Assembly (NCBI GenBank): GCA_003532715.1
Contig: DOEZ01000495.1
Span: forward strand, 1-7,396
Length of the DNA: 7,396 bases
Reading direction: 5' to 3'
DNA from: Planctomycetaceae bacterium
Lineage (GTDB): Bacteria; Planctomycetota; Planctomycetia; Pirellulales; Thermoguttaceae
The translations under genes and the position numbers were made by a program. The notes under the pieces were generated by a model. It did not search any database, was not told the DNA's origin, and saw only the letters and a program-made list of their open reading frames with translations. Of the stretch, positions 5,825 through 7,396 are shown in pieces. Positions within the stretch are counted from its first letter, which is position 1; each line of letters starts with the position of its first letter.

Positions 5825-6857
5825 ATCCCGGCGCGTGAAGTGGAAAGCGCTCGAGATGCTCTGCGAGCGTCTCGAAGGCCGCGGGCGGCGTCGCCTCGAC
5901 GCGGCCACCGTGGTCCGCTTCTCCTCGCTCTATCGTTCGGCGTGCGCCGATCTGGCCTTGGCCGACGCCTATCAATTGCCGCGAGAGACGATCCGATACT
6001 TGCATCAACTCGTCGGCCGGGCCCACAACCAACTCTATCGCAGCCGGTTGTTTCGCCTGTCGACCTGGTCGCGCCAACTCCTCGTCGACGTCCCCCGCCA
6101 GCTCTTCAACGACTGGTCGTTGCGTCTGGCGTTTTGCATCTTCTGGGGCGTGTTCGTGCTCTCGGCCGCGTTGGGCTACTCGCGGCCCGAGTTCGCCCAA
6201 CAAGTCGTCGGCAAGGAAACGATCGAAAGCGTCGAGGAGAATTATTCGCAGCCGGTCAACGACGAGAATCCGGCGTTTCGAGGTTTCATGTTGGGATACT
6301 ACGTCTTGAACAACGCGGGCATCGGCTTGCGGTGTTTCGCCCTGGGAATCGTTTTCGGCGTCGGCGGTCTGTTGATTACCGTTTTCAACGCGGCTTTGCT
6401 GGGTGGACTTTTCGGACACATGGCCACCACCGCCCAAAGCGGCAACTTCTTTGAATTCGTCACGGCCCACGGGCCGTACGAATTGACGGCCGTCGTCATG
6501 GCGTCGGCCGCCGGCATGCGCCTGGGCTTTTCGTTGTTGTACACCAAGGGGCGGACGCGAATCGACTCGTTGCGCCGCGCGGCGCGAGAGGCCATGCCCA
6601 CCATGGGCGCGTTCGTCATTCTGTTCGTCCTCGCCGCGCTGATCGAGGCGTTCGTCTCGCCGTCGCCGCTGCCTTACGCGTTCAAGATGGCCGTCTGTGT
6701 CTTCTCGGCGGCCAGCCTCGTCTTCTATGTCTTCGTCCTTGGCTATCCCCGCGGCGACCGGCTGCCGGCGGAGAACGTCTGGGAAGCGGGCACGTCGCCC
6801 TTCGGGCCTTCCGGAGCAAGTGTCAATTTGGGGGAGGGGCGGCATGCAGTTGGATAG
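5802..6857 (+). CDS. SpoIIM-family (DUF95) integral membrane protein
   Basis: A 351-residue membrane protein. Residues 1-100 are cytoplasmic, basic and helical (WKALEMLCERLEG, then LYRSACADLALADAY). Helices follow at about 106-125, 163-207, 226-247, 266-285 and 294-314. The family core is clear: NNAGIGLRCFALGIVFGVGG (170-189), FNAALLGGLFGH (195-206) and HGPYELTAVVMASAAGMRLG (223-242). In Bacillus SpoIIM helps peptidoglycan removal during engulfment, but most homologues occur in non-sporulating bacteria next to RDD and MoxR/DUF58 genes, with unknown role. No endospore gene is seen here, so a sporulation name should not be read as function. The start at 5802 has GGAG four bases upstream. The same frame is open further back to an ATG at 5586, but that part lies inside the RDD gene and reads as out-of-frame sequence. 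It overlaps both neighbours, which suggests translational coupling. Confidence 0.92.
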   Translation: MKVSDLLESRRVKWKALEMLCERLEGRGRRRLDAATVVRFSSLYRSACADLALADAYQLPRETIRYLHQLVGRAHNQLYRSRLFRLSTWSRQLLVDVPRQLFNDWSLRLAFCIFWGVFVLSAALGYSRPEFAQQVVGKETIESVEENYSQPVNDENPAFRGFMLGYYVLNNAGIGLRCFALGIVFGVGGLLITVFNAALLGGLFGHMATTAQSGNFFEFVTAHGPYELTAVVMASAAGMRLGFSLLYTKGRTRIDSLRRAAREAMPTMGAFVILFVLAALIEAFVSPSPLPYAFKMAVCVFSAASLVFYVFVLGYPRGDRLPAENVWEAGTSPFGPSGASVNLGEGRHAVG

Positions 6858-7396
6858 AACGCGAATCGTGATTCGCGAGCGGTCGTTCGGCGAAGTCCTC
6901 GACCTCGCGCTGTGCGTCACCCGCCGCTACTTCGGCCCGCTGGTCGTCACCCTGAGCGTGGGCATCGCGCCCATGATCCTGCTCAATGCCTACCTGCTTT
7001 CGGGCATGATCGACGAGGGACCCGAAACGACGATTTCGCCGGGCTACCTGTTAATGCTGCCGCTGTTCATTCTCTGGGAAATCCCGCTGGCCACCGCGCC
7101 GGCGACACTCTACCTCGGACAGGCCGTGTTCTTGCAGCGGCCCTCGGGCCGGCGCATCGCGGGCGATCTAGCGCGGTCGCTGCCGCAGTTGTTTCTCTAC
7201 CAGGTTCTGCTGCGCGCCGTGCTGGTGTGGCCCATCGTCACATGGATCCTGCTGTTCGGCCAATACGCCTATCTGAACGAAGTGATTCTGCTCGAACGAA
7301 ATCCGCTGCGGCAGCGCTCACCCGGCAAACCGTCGACACAGCGGCGATGCCGGACCTTGCTCGCCGGGGCCGTCGGCGATATGTGGGTGCGGGCCA
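6844..7396 (+). CDS. Multi-helix membrane protein, third gene of RDD-SpoIIM operon (3' end outside window)
   Basis: My own translation gives 184 residues with no stop before the right edge. The start is ATG 6844 with GGAGG six bases upstream, inside the end of the SpoIIM-family gene (14-nt overlap). The N-terminus is polar (MQLDRTRIVIRERSFGEVLD), followed by membrane helices at about 31-54, 66-94 and 112-140. The segment YAYLNEVILLERNPL (141-155) comes next, then a basic loop (RQRSPGKPSTQRR). The layout, with an amphipathic FGEVLDLAL stretch before the first helix, recalls membrane proteins that follow SpoIIM-family genes in planctomycetes. It loosely recalls the membrane domain found next to glycerophosphodiesterases, but I cannot assign a family. 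It is probably an inner-membrane partner of the two proteins encoded before it. Confidence 0.85.
   Translation, partial: MQLDRTRIVIRERSFGEVLDLALCVTRRYFGPLVVTLSVGIAPMILLNAYLLSGMIDEGPETTISPGYLLMLPLFILWEIPLATAPATLYLGQAVFLQRPSGRRIAGDLARSLPQLFLYQVLLRAVLVWPIVTWILLFGQYAYLNEVILLERNPLRQRSPGKPSTQRRCRTLLAGAVGDMWVRA

Noticed and set aside
5766..6920. Minus-strand open frame of 384 codons
   Set aside because: It is antisense to the SpoIIM-family gene, which shows clear family motifs. The product is Arg/Gln/Asp-rich with no membrane or domain pattern.

Overview
The window is about 7.4 kb of high-GC DNA (roughly 60% or more by eye). The gene content points to a planctomycete, probably of the Pirellulales type. 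The clues are a secreted protein with a HEAT-like segment of the kind common in that group, an RDD / SpoIIM-family / membrane-protein gene set, and short GC-rich repeats between genes. This assignment is inference from gene style; no rRNA or other marker gene is present.

Layout. (1) Positions 3-998, plus strand: the 3' part of a large AsmA-like envelope protein, cut by the left edge. It is followed almost without a gap by a metallo-beta-lactamase-fold hydrolase of the RNase Z-like type (1004-1744). (2) Positions 1827-2231, plus strand: a small stand-alone protein that looks like a STAS/SpoIIAA-like domain, with a strong Shine-Dalgarno sequence. (3) Positions 2232-2441: a 210-bp gap between converging genes, with a 23-bp direct repeat in two copies and small hairpins. 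(4) Positions 2442-3739, minus strand: a two-gene unit made of an exported protein with a HEAT-like segment and a tiny two-helix membrane protein. They are coupled by a one-base stop/start overlap, with a perfect TATAAT upstream. (5) Positions 3836-4624, minus strand: a DedA-family membrane protein with an Ala-rich, charged C-terminal tail. (6) Positions 4625-4927: a 303-bp divergent intergenic region with candidate promoters for both sides. (7) From 4928 to the right edge, plus strand: a tightly overlapping operon of an RDD-family membrane protein, a SpoIIM-family membrane protein, and a third multi-helix membrane protein cut by the edge.

The last operon is the most coherent unit. In planctomycetes and several other phyla, RDD and SpoIIM-family genes often sit with MoxR-type AAA ATPase, DUF58 and DUF4129 genes. 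The window probably holds the first genes of such a cluster, with the ATPase part to the right. The other genes look like ordinary envelope and housekeeping functions. I see no mobile element, CRISPR array, RNA gene or clear defence system. Several very long antisense open frames (up to 485 codons) are shadows of high-GC coding sequence. The observations most worth following up are the probable leaderless start of the RDD gene, the C-terminal extension on the RDD protein, the coupled exported/membrane pair, and the intergenic repeats.
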